In this document: positions 7,519-13,942 of the stretch, in pieces
How positions within the stretch are numbered: position 1 is the first letter of the stretch
Layout: each line of letters begins with the position of its first letter
Assembly: GCA_040007095.1 (NCBI GenBank)
Contig: JBDTVS010000018.1
Coordinates: 7,862 to 71,861 of the forward strand
Source: JBDTVS01 sp040007095
GTDB taxonomy: Bacteria; Acidobacteriota; Vicinamibacteria; Vicinamibacterales; CAVVIG01
Direction: 5' to 3'
DNA: 64,000 nt
Notes under the pieces: model-generated
Seen by the model: only the letters and a program-made list of their open reading frames with translations
What the model was told of the DNA's origin: nothing
The model's database searches: none
Position numbers and translations under genes: made by a program

Positions 7519-7989
7519 CTATTCTGGCGCTATCCTACCGGGCCAGGGCTTGGTGAATTCGAATTGAACGAACCGCCGAACGCGCTCAAAGTCACGCTGG
7601 TTGTCGGTGACGAGAACGCACCCCGCCTCACGGCATGACAGTGCAAGGAGGATGTCGTTCGCGAACGATTTCTGGACTCGCGCAATTTCCAGACCGTCCG
7701 CACGAGCGATTTCGGCGAGGAGATCCCCCGACCTGTGCCAAGCATCCGCTGACGGCGTAATCGTCCGACTGGCTCGCTCAAAAACGTTGAGGACATGCCG
7801 TTCCAGCGCTCTCCGGTCTTTCGGACTTCGGGTACCTGAGCGCAATTCTTGCGCGACGATCACACTGAGGTATTCGAACGGAGCGAATATTCGGTGGAAC
7901 TGCCGGAGTTCTTCGTTGGCGGCATGATCGCGAAAGCCTTGAATGAAGACCTGCGTATCGAGAACGTACTTACGCGCCGGAGGAGTCAC
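7519..7989 (-). CDS. PIN-domain ribonuclease toxin
   Basis: A 156-residue protein with the PIN fold typical of VapC-type toxins, which cleave RNA using a Mg/Mn site of acidic residues. The expected acidic positions are visible: YVLDTQVFI near the N-terminus, the Glu of VAQELRSG, the Asp of FANDILLALSCREAG, and VTDNQRDF near the C-terminus. Length is slightly above the usual 130-145. Its start codon overlaps the upstream small gene by four bases (ATGA), the usual antitoxin-first arrangement. GC content looks lower than in neighbouring housekeeping genes, consistent with transfer. The target RNA cannot be inferred. Confidence 0.85.
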   Translation of the reverse strand: MTPPARKYVLDTQVFIQGFRDHAANEELRQFHRIFAPFEYLSVIVAQELRSGTRSPKDRRALERHVLNVFERASRTITPSADAWHRSGDLLAEIARADGLEIARVQKSFANDILLALSCREAGCVLVTDNQRDFERVRRFVQFEFTKPWPGRIAPE

Positions 7990-8216
7990 TGTTCAGGATC
8001 AGGCAACGTGATGAGAATACCCTGCATCGATCGCGTTCCGTCGATGAGCTCACGTTGAAAGACGACCAAATCGAGCGCCCGCTCGATTGTTTCAGTGGCA
8101 GTCGCCGCTCCGAGGGCCCGCTTCGCGGCGCTTAACTTGGATAGCGGCAATCGGTACGTTCGGGAGACCCGCTCCTCTTGAGAGGTCGACCGCCTTCGAC
8201 GGGCAATGCTGGGCAT
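7986..8216 (-). CDS. Antitoxin, ribbon-helix-helix-like
   Basis: A 76-residue basic protein directly upstream of and overlapping the PIN toxin by four bases. Residues about 18-50 (RTYRLPLSKLSAAKRALG, then ATATETIERALDLV) fit a short beta strand plus two helices, as in RHH/CopG or VapB antitoxins. The acidic-to-hydrophobic tail (about 51-76) would be the toxin-binding part. The start ATG 8214-8216 lies five bases after a predicted -10 box, so the message may be leaderless. Pairing with the toxin is secure from context; fold assignment is by eye. Confidence 0.75.
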   Translation of the reverse strand: MPSIARRRRSTSQEERVSRTYRLPLSKLSAAKRALGAATATETIERALDLVVFQRELIDGTRSMQGILITLPDPEQ

Positions 8217-8221
8217 ACCGC

Positions 8222-8251
8222 AGTGTATTTACGGTCAGAGCGATATGTCAA
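8222..8251 (-). promoter_or_regulatory. Promoter of the toxin-antitoxin operon with possible operator
   Basis: On the minus strand TTGACA (8246-8251, perfect -35) and TACACT (8222-8227, -10) are 18 bases apart. The antitoxin ATG begins six bases downstream of the -10, where transcription should start. An inverted GTCA-N5-TGAC (8247-8259) overlaps the -35 and could be the antitoxin operator for autoregulation. Confidence 0.6.
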
Positions 8252-8900
8252 TACATGACCTGAGTGCACGCCTCTTGAGCGCTGAACGCGATTTCCGCCA
8301 AGCCTTCTTTGTTCGTCGGGTCAAGCCACGAAACCAATATTCGCTCTCGGGAGAAGCGATTCACGGCCAAGCGTTGGATCAGATTCGCAGGTCTGACTAT
8401 ACTCGGCGTCCGTCCCGCTGCCATCTGATGAACGCCGATGATTGTCGAGCAAGCAACGAATCCTGAGTAGTCTCACCGCGTTACTTCGACAGCGGCCACA
8501 CGAACGAAGAGGCGGTGATTTGCAAGGTTCTGGACATGGCCAGTCGGTCGCGCCGTCTTCTGCCGATCGTCTACGAAGCGGTCGAGCGTCCGGCATGGCT
8601 CTTCAGCATCGTGGGGATCGTCTTCACCCAACAGAACCCACTCGTCAAGCCGATGGACAAACTTCGTTCGTCGCTGTCGGCGGAGCGATGACACCGGCTG
8701 TCGAACAGCTTCAATCGAAGTGCTCCGTCAACGTCGATGCTCACGTGCGCGACGGGTAGCCGTCAAAGGGATGATTCGACACCGCGCCCGTTCGGTGATG
8801 TGCACTCATCCCAGTGGGGAGGTGCTGAGAGCGAGAGCATGCAAGCGACACTACGCACAAACGAACAAATGCTGTAAAACGCTGCCAACGGAGGGACGCG
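8252..8900. other. Gene-poor stretch, mostly unassigned
   Basis: About 650 bases separate the antitoxin promoter from the amidase gene stop. Short open frames exist on both strands but none has a convincing start, codon pattern and family match together. The most protein-like is the fragment at 8467-8691. Base composition is less GC-rich than in flanking genes, and the stretch reads as decayed or imported DNA. Confidence 0.5.
8467..8691 (+). pseudogene. Possible gene fragment, 74 codons
   Basis: A frame opening after a stop at 8464 and ending at TGA 8689-8691 has a plausible protein-like composition, with segments such as RYFDSGHTNEEAVICKVLDM and LLPIVYEAVERPAWLFSIVG. No ATG, GTG or TTG with a ribosome-binding site lies near its beginning; the first candidate start is a GTG well inside it. 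It may be a remnant of a longer gene. No family was recognised. Confidence 0.25.
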
Positions 8901-10247
8901 CTACATCATCGCGCGTTCGCAGGCGAGCGCGACTTGAAGTAGCGCCTCGGTCTGGTGTCTCCGGCCAGCGAGCTGAATCCCGCACGGGAGGCTGAGCGAC
9001 GTGGTCCCGCACGGGATCGAGATCGCGGGGTGGCCGGTCAGGTTGAAGAGTTGAGTTTCCCTGATCATCAGATTTCGTACAGATTCCGTGCGCCCTCCTA
9101 TCGTGAGCGATGGGGCGCCTAGCAACGGCGCCGGAATCGGAAGGGTCGGCAGCACGAGGGCGTCGTAGCCCGAGAGCGTCCGATCCACCGCCTCACGTAG
9201 GACTTCGCGTCCCCGCAGCGCACGCGAATAGTCCTCGGCCAGCAGATACCGCCCTGCTTCCAGCCGCAAACGTACCGGCATGGAGTAGCGTTCCGGCATC
9301 TCGTCCAACGTCGGCGCATGGAAGGCCGCGGCGTCGGCCGCGCCGATCGTCATATAGACAGCTGCGATCAGCTCCGTGCCGGACAGGTCAATCTCGACAA
9401 TCGTCGCGCCGGCGACGCGGAGGCGCTCGAGCGATTCCTCGAAGCGCGCGCGCACCTCGTCGTCGAGCAGGTCACAGAAGTAGCGGCGCAGGACCGCCAA
9501 CCGCACGTGCGCCACCGGCAGCACAAGATTGGCGGCCTCGTGCTCGCCGCGCAACGCGCGGTAGACGTTCCAGGCGTCGACGACGCTGCGCGCGAGCGGG
9601 CCAACGTGATCGAGGACTCGCGACAGCGGCACAACACCGTCGGTCGAGACGTCGCCGATGGTGGGCTTGAGGCCGACAATCCCGCACGCGGCGGCCGGAA
9701 TGCGGATCGATCCCCCGGTGTCCGTGCCGATGCTGGCGAGCGCCATGCCGGCGGCGACGCTGATCGCGGATCCGCCGCTCGAACCGCCCGGCGAACGCGT
9801 CACATCGTGGGGATTGCGCGCAGGTCCAAAAGACGAATCCTCGTTGGTGATGCCAAACGCGAACTCGTGCAGGTTGGTTTTGCCGACCAGCACGGCGCCG
9901 GCGCGCCGCAAATGTGCGATGACCGTCGCGTCCCGCGCTGCGACGTGGCCCTCGCGCACGCGCGACGCCGCGGTCGTCGGAATGCCCCGCACATCGATCA
10001 GGTCTTTGATGGAAATCGGTACGCCGTGGAGCGGGCCGCGGTCGAGCCCGGCGGCAAGCTCGCGATCCGCTTCCTCGGCGCGGGCGCGTGCCCCGTCCGC
10101 CATGACGAGTGTGAACGCGTTCAGGCGGCCGTTGTCCTCGGCGATGCGCTGAAGACAATGCCCAGTGACCTGCGCCGACGAATGCTCGCCGGTGCGAAGC
10201 GAACGCCCGAACGCCTCAATCGTCAGCGTGTCGAGGTTCTTGGCCAT
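8901..10247 (-). CDS. Amidase signature family hydrolase
   Basis: A 448-residue Ser-cisSer-Lys amidase from ATG 10247. Catalytic residues are visible at the spacing of GatA: Lys81 (SIKDLID), cis-Ser156 in the GGSSGGS loop and nucleophile Ser180 (GTDTGGS). Length is slightly below GatA (about 480), and no gatB or gatC lies nearby. It is therefore more likely a stand-alone amidase (small amides, allophanate-hydrolase-like or arylamides) than the tRNA amidotransferase subunit; the substrate is unknown. The ATG at 10247 was chosen over an upstream one at 10292 because it overlaps the preceding small gene by a typical 32 bases. Confidence 0.85.
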   Translation of the reverse strand: MAKNLDTLTIEAFGRSLRTGEHSSAQVTGHCLQRIAEDNGRLNAFTLVMADGARARAEEADRELAAGLDRGPLHGVPISIKDLIDVRGIPTTAASRVREGHVAARDATVIAHLRRAGAVLVGKTNLHEFAFGITNEDSSFGPARNPHDVTRSPGGSSGGSAISVAAGMALASIGTDTGGSIRIPAAACGIVGLKPTIGDVSTDGVVPLSRVLDHVGPLARSVVDAWNVYRALRGEHEAANLVLPVAHVRLAVLRRYFCDLLDDEVRARFEESLERLRVAGATIVEIDLSGTELIAAVYMTIGAADAAAFHAPTLDEMPERYSMPVRLRLEAGRYLLAEDYSRALRGREVLREAVDRTLSGYDALVLPTLPIPAPLLGAPSLTIGGRTESVRNLMIRETQLFNLTGHPAISIPCGTTSLSLPCGIQLAGRRHQTEALLQVALACERAMM

Positions 10248-10383
10248 CTGGACGATCGTTGAAATCGGCGCTGCGGAGCGCGCGCAGGGCATTCGCGAAC
10301 GTGTCGAGCAGCGGTTTCAGATCCGGCAGCTCTCGTCGTTCGGCATCGGCGATCGCCAATCGTAGCCAGTCATCGATTGTCAT
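10216..10383 (-). CDS. Small acidic protein upstream of and overlapping the amidase
   Basis: A 55-residue protein with a strong GGGAG ribosome-binding site five bases before ATG 10383. It begins MTIDDWLRLAIADAERRELP and has an amphipathic helix pattern with charged ends. It overlaps the amidase start by 32 bases, so the two are likely translated together. Small helical partner subunits precede some amidases (GatC- or AtzG-like), and this placement suggests such a role, which is inference. A longer upstream extension is open to 10599 but is arginine-rich and lacks support. Confidence 0.55.
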   Translation of the reverse strand: MTIDDWLRLAIADAERRELPDLKPLLDTFANALRALRSADFNDRPDGQEPRHADD

Positions 10384-10433
10384 ATCACTCCCGACTTTTT
10401 CAACCACTGAGGGTCGCCGTCGCCTCCGGCGCT

Positions 10434-11096
10434 TCAACGTCTCTTCGTCGAAACGGCGACACCGTCGCGCAACGGGACAATCACGGTCATCAACGCCGGG
10501 TGACGACTGAGCCGCTCGTTGTATTCTGTGATCGCCCGCGTCGACGCCGCGTCGTGCTTCGGCGTTACGTTGAAGCCGGGCGCGACGTCGCCGCTCCACA
10601 GCACGTTGTCCGTCACGAGCAGCCCTCCCGGCCGCAAGAGCTCCACCAATCGTTCGAGCATCGGACCGTACTGTTGTTTGTCGCCATCCTGGAAGATCAG
10701 GTCGAACGGTCCCGAGACTTTCGCCAGCATGCGCTGTGCGTCGCCGACGATGACGTTGACGCGATCCGCGACCCCGCCGCGCGCAAAATTGTCGCGGGCG
10801 ATGCGTGCCCGTTCGGGATCGATTTCCATCGTCAATAGCATGCCGGCCGGCGGCAGCGCGCCGGCCAGCCAGAGCCCCGAATAGCCGACCGCCGTACCGA
10901 TCTCCAGAATGCGCGCGGCTCCGATGGCAGAGGCAAGCACACGCAACAGCGCGCCCACTTCGGCGTCAATCAGCGGCAGCGACTGTTCCCTGCCTTCGCG
11001 CCGGATGTCGTGCATTACCGGATCGCCGAGGTGATTCAGTCCCTCGAGATACTGTTCGACGGCGTCCGGAACGATCTGGCCCATAATTGAAACCAT
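10434..11096 (-). CDS. SAM-dependent O-methyltransferase, COMT family
   Basis: A 220-residue class I methyltransferase of the caffeoyl-CoA O-methyltransferase type (Methyltransf_3). The SAM site is LEIGTAVGYSG (about 63-73), followed by MEIDPERA, VGDAQ and the FDLIFQDGDKQQY motif with metal-binding Asp, then GGLLVTDNVLWSGDV. Such enzymes use a divalent cation to methylate catechol-like hydroxyls. Starts at 11096 or 11084 (MGQIV) are both possible. It lies 50 bases upstream of the small amidase-partner gene on the same strand; a functional link is not evident. Confidence 0.88.
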   Translation of the reverse strand: MVSIMGQIVPDAVEQYLEGLNHLGDPVMHDIRREGREQSLPLIDAEVGALLRVLASAIGAARILEIGTAVGYSGLWLAGALPPAGMLLTMEIDPERARIARDNFARGGVADRVNVIVGDAQRMLAKVSGPFDLIFQDGDKQQYGPMLERLVELLRPGGLLVTDNVLWSGDVAPGFNVTPKHDAASTRAITEYNERLSRHPALMTVIVPLRDGVAVSTKRR

Positions 11097-11201
11097 TGTA
11101 GGCCAACGACCAATTGGTCTATCGCCTGCGCGAGGTCGCCTGCTTGTGTTCTTTGCGGTTCAGTCGTTGTCGTCCTGCGACTGTGCGGATTTGAAGGTTA
11201 A

Positions 11202-11359
11202 CAGCCCGTGGTAAAAGTCTTGCTGCATTCGACAGGCGATGCATCCCCGCCGGCTGCGTTGCTCCTCGCTCAGATACTCTCGGCCTTCTCGGTCGTCGCG
11301 CTTTGCCGGCGGGGCGCCTCGCCCGTCTCGGTGCAACGCCAGACTTTCACCACGGGCTG
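11202..11359 (+). repeat. 158-bp palindrome-ended element, copy A
   Basis: Begins CAGCCCGTGGTAAAAGTC and ends GACTTTCACCACGGGCTG, giving terminal inverted repeats with a single A/G difference that marks left and right ends. The interior diverges most among the three copies but keeps exactly 158 bp. Flanks read TTAA and TTGA. The pyruvate kinase ATG starts three bases after the right end, so any ribosome-binding site for that gene lies inside the element. Confidence 0.9.
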
Positions 11360-11362
11360 TTG

Positions 11363-12787
11363 ATGCGTCACACGAAGATCGTCTCGACCCTCGGCCCCGC
11401 CAGCGACACCGACGCGGTGCTCGACGCCCTGATTGCGGCCGGCACCGATATCTTTCGCCTGAACTTCTCGCACGGCACGCACGACTCGCATCGCGCGACA
11501 CTGCTTCGTGTTCGCGCCGCGGCTGGACGGGCGCGTCGCGACGTCGCCGTGCTCCAGGATCTGGGTGGACCGAAGATTCGCACCGGCCTGCTCGAGGGAC
11601 ACACCCCGCTGACGCTGACCGTGGGCGATCGACTGTGTATCGCAACCGGCGACTTCGCCGGCGGACCGGGCCGGGTCTCGACCACCTTCGCCGGTCTCGC
11701 GCAAAGCGTGCGGCCAGGTAGCTGTTTGCTCCTGGCGGATGGGCTTCTGGAATTGCGCGTCGACGCCACCGACGGGTCCGAGATTCAGACGACGGTGGTC
11801 GAGGGGGGACTGCTCGGCGAGCGCAAAGGCATCAACGCACCGGGTGTGCCGATGCCGGCGACGGCGATCACGCCGAAGGATGTCGAGGATCTGGCGTTCG
11901 GCCTCTCGATCGGCGTCGACATCGTCGCGCTGAGCTTCGTGCAGACAGCCAGCGACCTGCGGCAGGCTCGCCAGCTGATGATCGAGCACGGCGGCGCCGA
12001 CGTGCCCCTGGTCGCGAAGCTCGAGCGCCCGCGCGCGCTGGAACATCTTGACGAGATCATGGCCTCGTGCCAGGCGGTGATGGTCGCGCGCGGAGACCTG
12101 GGGCTGGAGATGCCACTCGAACAAGTCCCGCGCGCCCAGCGCGAGATCATCGTAGGCGCACGGCGACGGGGCATTCCCGTGATCCTCGCCACGCAAGTCC
12201 TCGAGTCGATGACCCACGAAGCCAGACCCACGCGCGCCGAAGTCAGCGATGCCGCCAACGCCGTGTACGGGGGCGTGGACGCCATCATGCTGTCAGGAGA
12301 AACCGCGGCCGGCGCGTTTCCGGCGCGCACGGTACAAACGCTCGACGCAATCATCCGCGACGCGGAGGCGAGCGCGTCCGGGGACACGCCGATCGCGTTG
12401 CGGCGGGTCGTGGAGGAACATGGTCACGACCACGCTCGCGCATTGTGTGCGGCCGCCGTCACGCTGGCCGACCGCGGCGACGCGCAAGCCATCGTGGCCG
12501 TCACGCGTGGCGGCAGCACCGCCAGACGCTTGTCGGCGCTGCGCCCGCACGCGCCGATTCTGGCGGCCACCAACGACGCGTTGACCGCCCGGCGACTCGC
12601 GCTGCATTGGGGCGTAGTGCCGGTGTGCATGGACATCGGCGACCCGGTGGACCTGTCGGGCACGTTGATCGGGCGCCAGTTGGTGGCGCACGGGTTCGTC
12701 GGAGCGGGCGCCGCCGTCGTCTTCATCAACATCAATCCGGATCTGACACGGCCCGACGCCAATTATCTGAGGATTCAGCGCTTGTAA
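11363..12787 (+). CDS. pyk: Pyruvate kinase
   Basis: Converts phosphoenolpyruvate and ADP to pyruvate and ATP in glycolysis. The 474 residues match the bacterial enzyme. Visible motifs: KIVSTLGPAS at the start, RLNFSHG, LQDLGGPKIRTG, KLERPRALEHLDEI (catalytic Lys at its head), MVARGDLGLEMP, and the TQVLESM plus ISGE-equivalent MLSGETAAGAFP segment. The C-terminal alpha/beta allosteric domain follows from about 345. ATG 11363 is three bases after repeat copy A and has no Shine-Dalgarno of its own; the frame runs upstream into the repeat but that part is not conserved protein. The stop overlaps the next gene by one base. Confidence 0.96.
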   Translation: MRHTKIVSTLGPASDTDAVLDALIAAGTDIFRLNFSHGTHDSHRATLLRVRAAAGRARRDVAVLQDLGGPKIRTGLLEGHTPLTLTVGDRLCIATGDFAGGPGRVSTTFAGLAQSVRPGSCLLLADGLLELRVDATDGSEIQTTVVEGGLLGERKGINAPGVPMPATAITPKDVEDLAFGLSIGVDIVALSFVQTASDLRQARQLMIEHGGADVPLVAKLERPRALEHLDEIMASCQAVMVARGDLGLEMPLEQVPRAQREIIVGARRRGIPVILATQVLESMTHEARPTRAEVSDAANAVYGGVDAIMLSGETAAGAFPARTVQTLDAIIRDAEASASGDTPIALRRVVEEHGHDHARALCAAAVTLADRGDAQAIVAVTRGGSTARRLSALRPHAPILAATNDALTARRLALHWGVVPVCMDIGDPVDLSGTLIGRQLVAHGFVGAGAAVVFININPDLTRPDANYLRIQRL

Positions 12788-13851
12788 TGTCCGTCGTCCA
12801 CTACACGACCATTGTCGTCGTCGCGCTGGCCTTCCTCGTGGCAGCGCTGGCCGTTCGCGTCGCCCGCGCGCTGGTGCTTCGCCTGCTCGGCACGCTGGAC
12901 ATGGTCAGCGCGGAGAACCGCGCCGCCGTGGACGCCCGCGCGCAGCAGCTGATCCGAGCCGCGACCCTTCTGACCTACGCCGTAGCGGCGGCGGGCAGCA
13001 TCTCGTGGGCGCTCTCGCGTCTTGGTGTGGACGAGCCGCGGTGGAATCCGCGGGCACTCTCGCGCTGGTCGCTCAGCCACGGCGTCAACATCGTCATCAT
13101 TCTTGTCGGCGGCTGGGTGGCCATCCGGGCGGCGAGCCTGATCGCCGAGCATCTGCAGTACAAGCTGAGCGGCCGTCACACGCAGATCGATCCCGAAGCG
13201 CTGCGGCGCGCGACCACCCGGAGCGGCGTGCTGACGAGCGTCGTCACGGTGTCGGTCGCATTTGTGGCCGTCCTGATGGTGCTGCGGGAACTGTCGATCG
13301 ACGTCATGCCGATTCTCACCGGCGCCGGCATCGCCGGGCTGGCGATCGGCTTCGGTGCGCAAAATCTGGTGCGCGACATCATCTCCGGTTTTTTCCTCAT
13401 CATCGAGGATCAAGTCAGGGTCGGCGACATCGCCCGAATCAATGGCGTGGGCGGAAAAGTCGAACAGATCAACCTCCGGACAATCGTGCTCCGCGACGGG
13501 GAAGGAGCGGTACAGGTCTTCCCCAACGGCACCGTGACAGCGCTGGCCAACTTGAGCAAGCTGTTCGCATACGCAATTGTCGATGTGCGCGTCGCGTACA
13601 GCGAGAACCTCGACCGGGTGAACGGCACGATTCGGGAAGTCGGCGCCGCGATGGCGCTCGATCCGGCATGGCAGGTGCTCGTTCTCGAGCCGATCGAATT
13701 CCACGGCGTCGAATCGCTGGCCGACGGTTTGGTCACCATTCGCGTACGATTCAAGACCGCCCCCCTTCACCAGGGCCTGGTCGCCAACGAACTGAGGCGG
13801 CGCCTGCTCGGCACACTGGCCGGCCGCGGTATCCGGCCTTACGCAAGCTGA
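12787..13851 (+). CDS. MscS-type mechanosensitive channel
   Basis: A 354-residue inner-membrane protein, larger than E. coli MscS (286). N-terminal helices lie at about 6-35, 55-80 and 100-125. The pore helix and beta domain follow: TGAGIAGLAIGFGAQNLVRD (about 178-197), then ISGFFLIIEDQVRVGDIARI and VFPNG. Such channels release solutes on hypo-osmotic shock. Its ATG shares the last base of the pyk stop (TAATG), indicating translational coupling, although the pairing with pyruvate kinase has no obvious physiological logic. Confidence 0.93.
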   Translation: MSVVHYTTIVVVALAFLVAALAVRVARALVLRLLGTLDMVSAENRAAVDARAQQLIRAATLLTYAVAAAGSISWALSRLGVDEPRWNPRALSRWSLSHGVNIVIILVGGWVAIRAASLIAEHLQYKLSGRHTQIDPEALRRATTRSGVLTSVVTVSVAFVAVLMVLRELSIDVMPILTGAGIAGLAIGFGAQNLVRDIISGFFLIIEDQVRVGDIARINGVGGKVEQINLRTIVLRDGEGAVQVFPNGTVTALANLSKLFAYAIVDVRVAYSENLDRVNGTIREVGAAMALDPAWQVLVLEPIEFHGVESLADGLVTIRVRFKTAPLHQGLVANELRRRLLGTLAGRGIRPYAS

Positions 13852-13942
13852 GGGGGTCCTCAGGGCTTGCAGTAGAGAAGGGCGCCGTCCTTGTTTACAC
13901 TGTTGAGGGCGATCCGAAGAAGTCCTATCCAAGCGAGGATTG

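Noticed and set aside
8321..8759. Overlapping small frames on both strands as genes
   Set aside because: Mutually overlapping, no ribosome-binding sites and no recognisable similarity; only one fragment kept at low confidence.
11202..11359. Integron attC site or transposon with coding capacity
   Set aside because: The ends do not fit the attC core GTTRRRY/RYYYAAC arrangement, no integrase is present, and 158 bp holds no gene.
12067..12786. Upstream extension of the MscS frame into pyk
   Set aside because: Arg-rich shadow of pyruvate kinase; the ATG at 12787 sits exactly at the pyk stop and begins a proper membrane protein.
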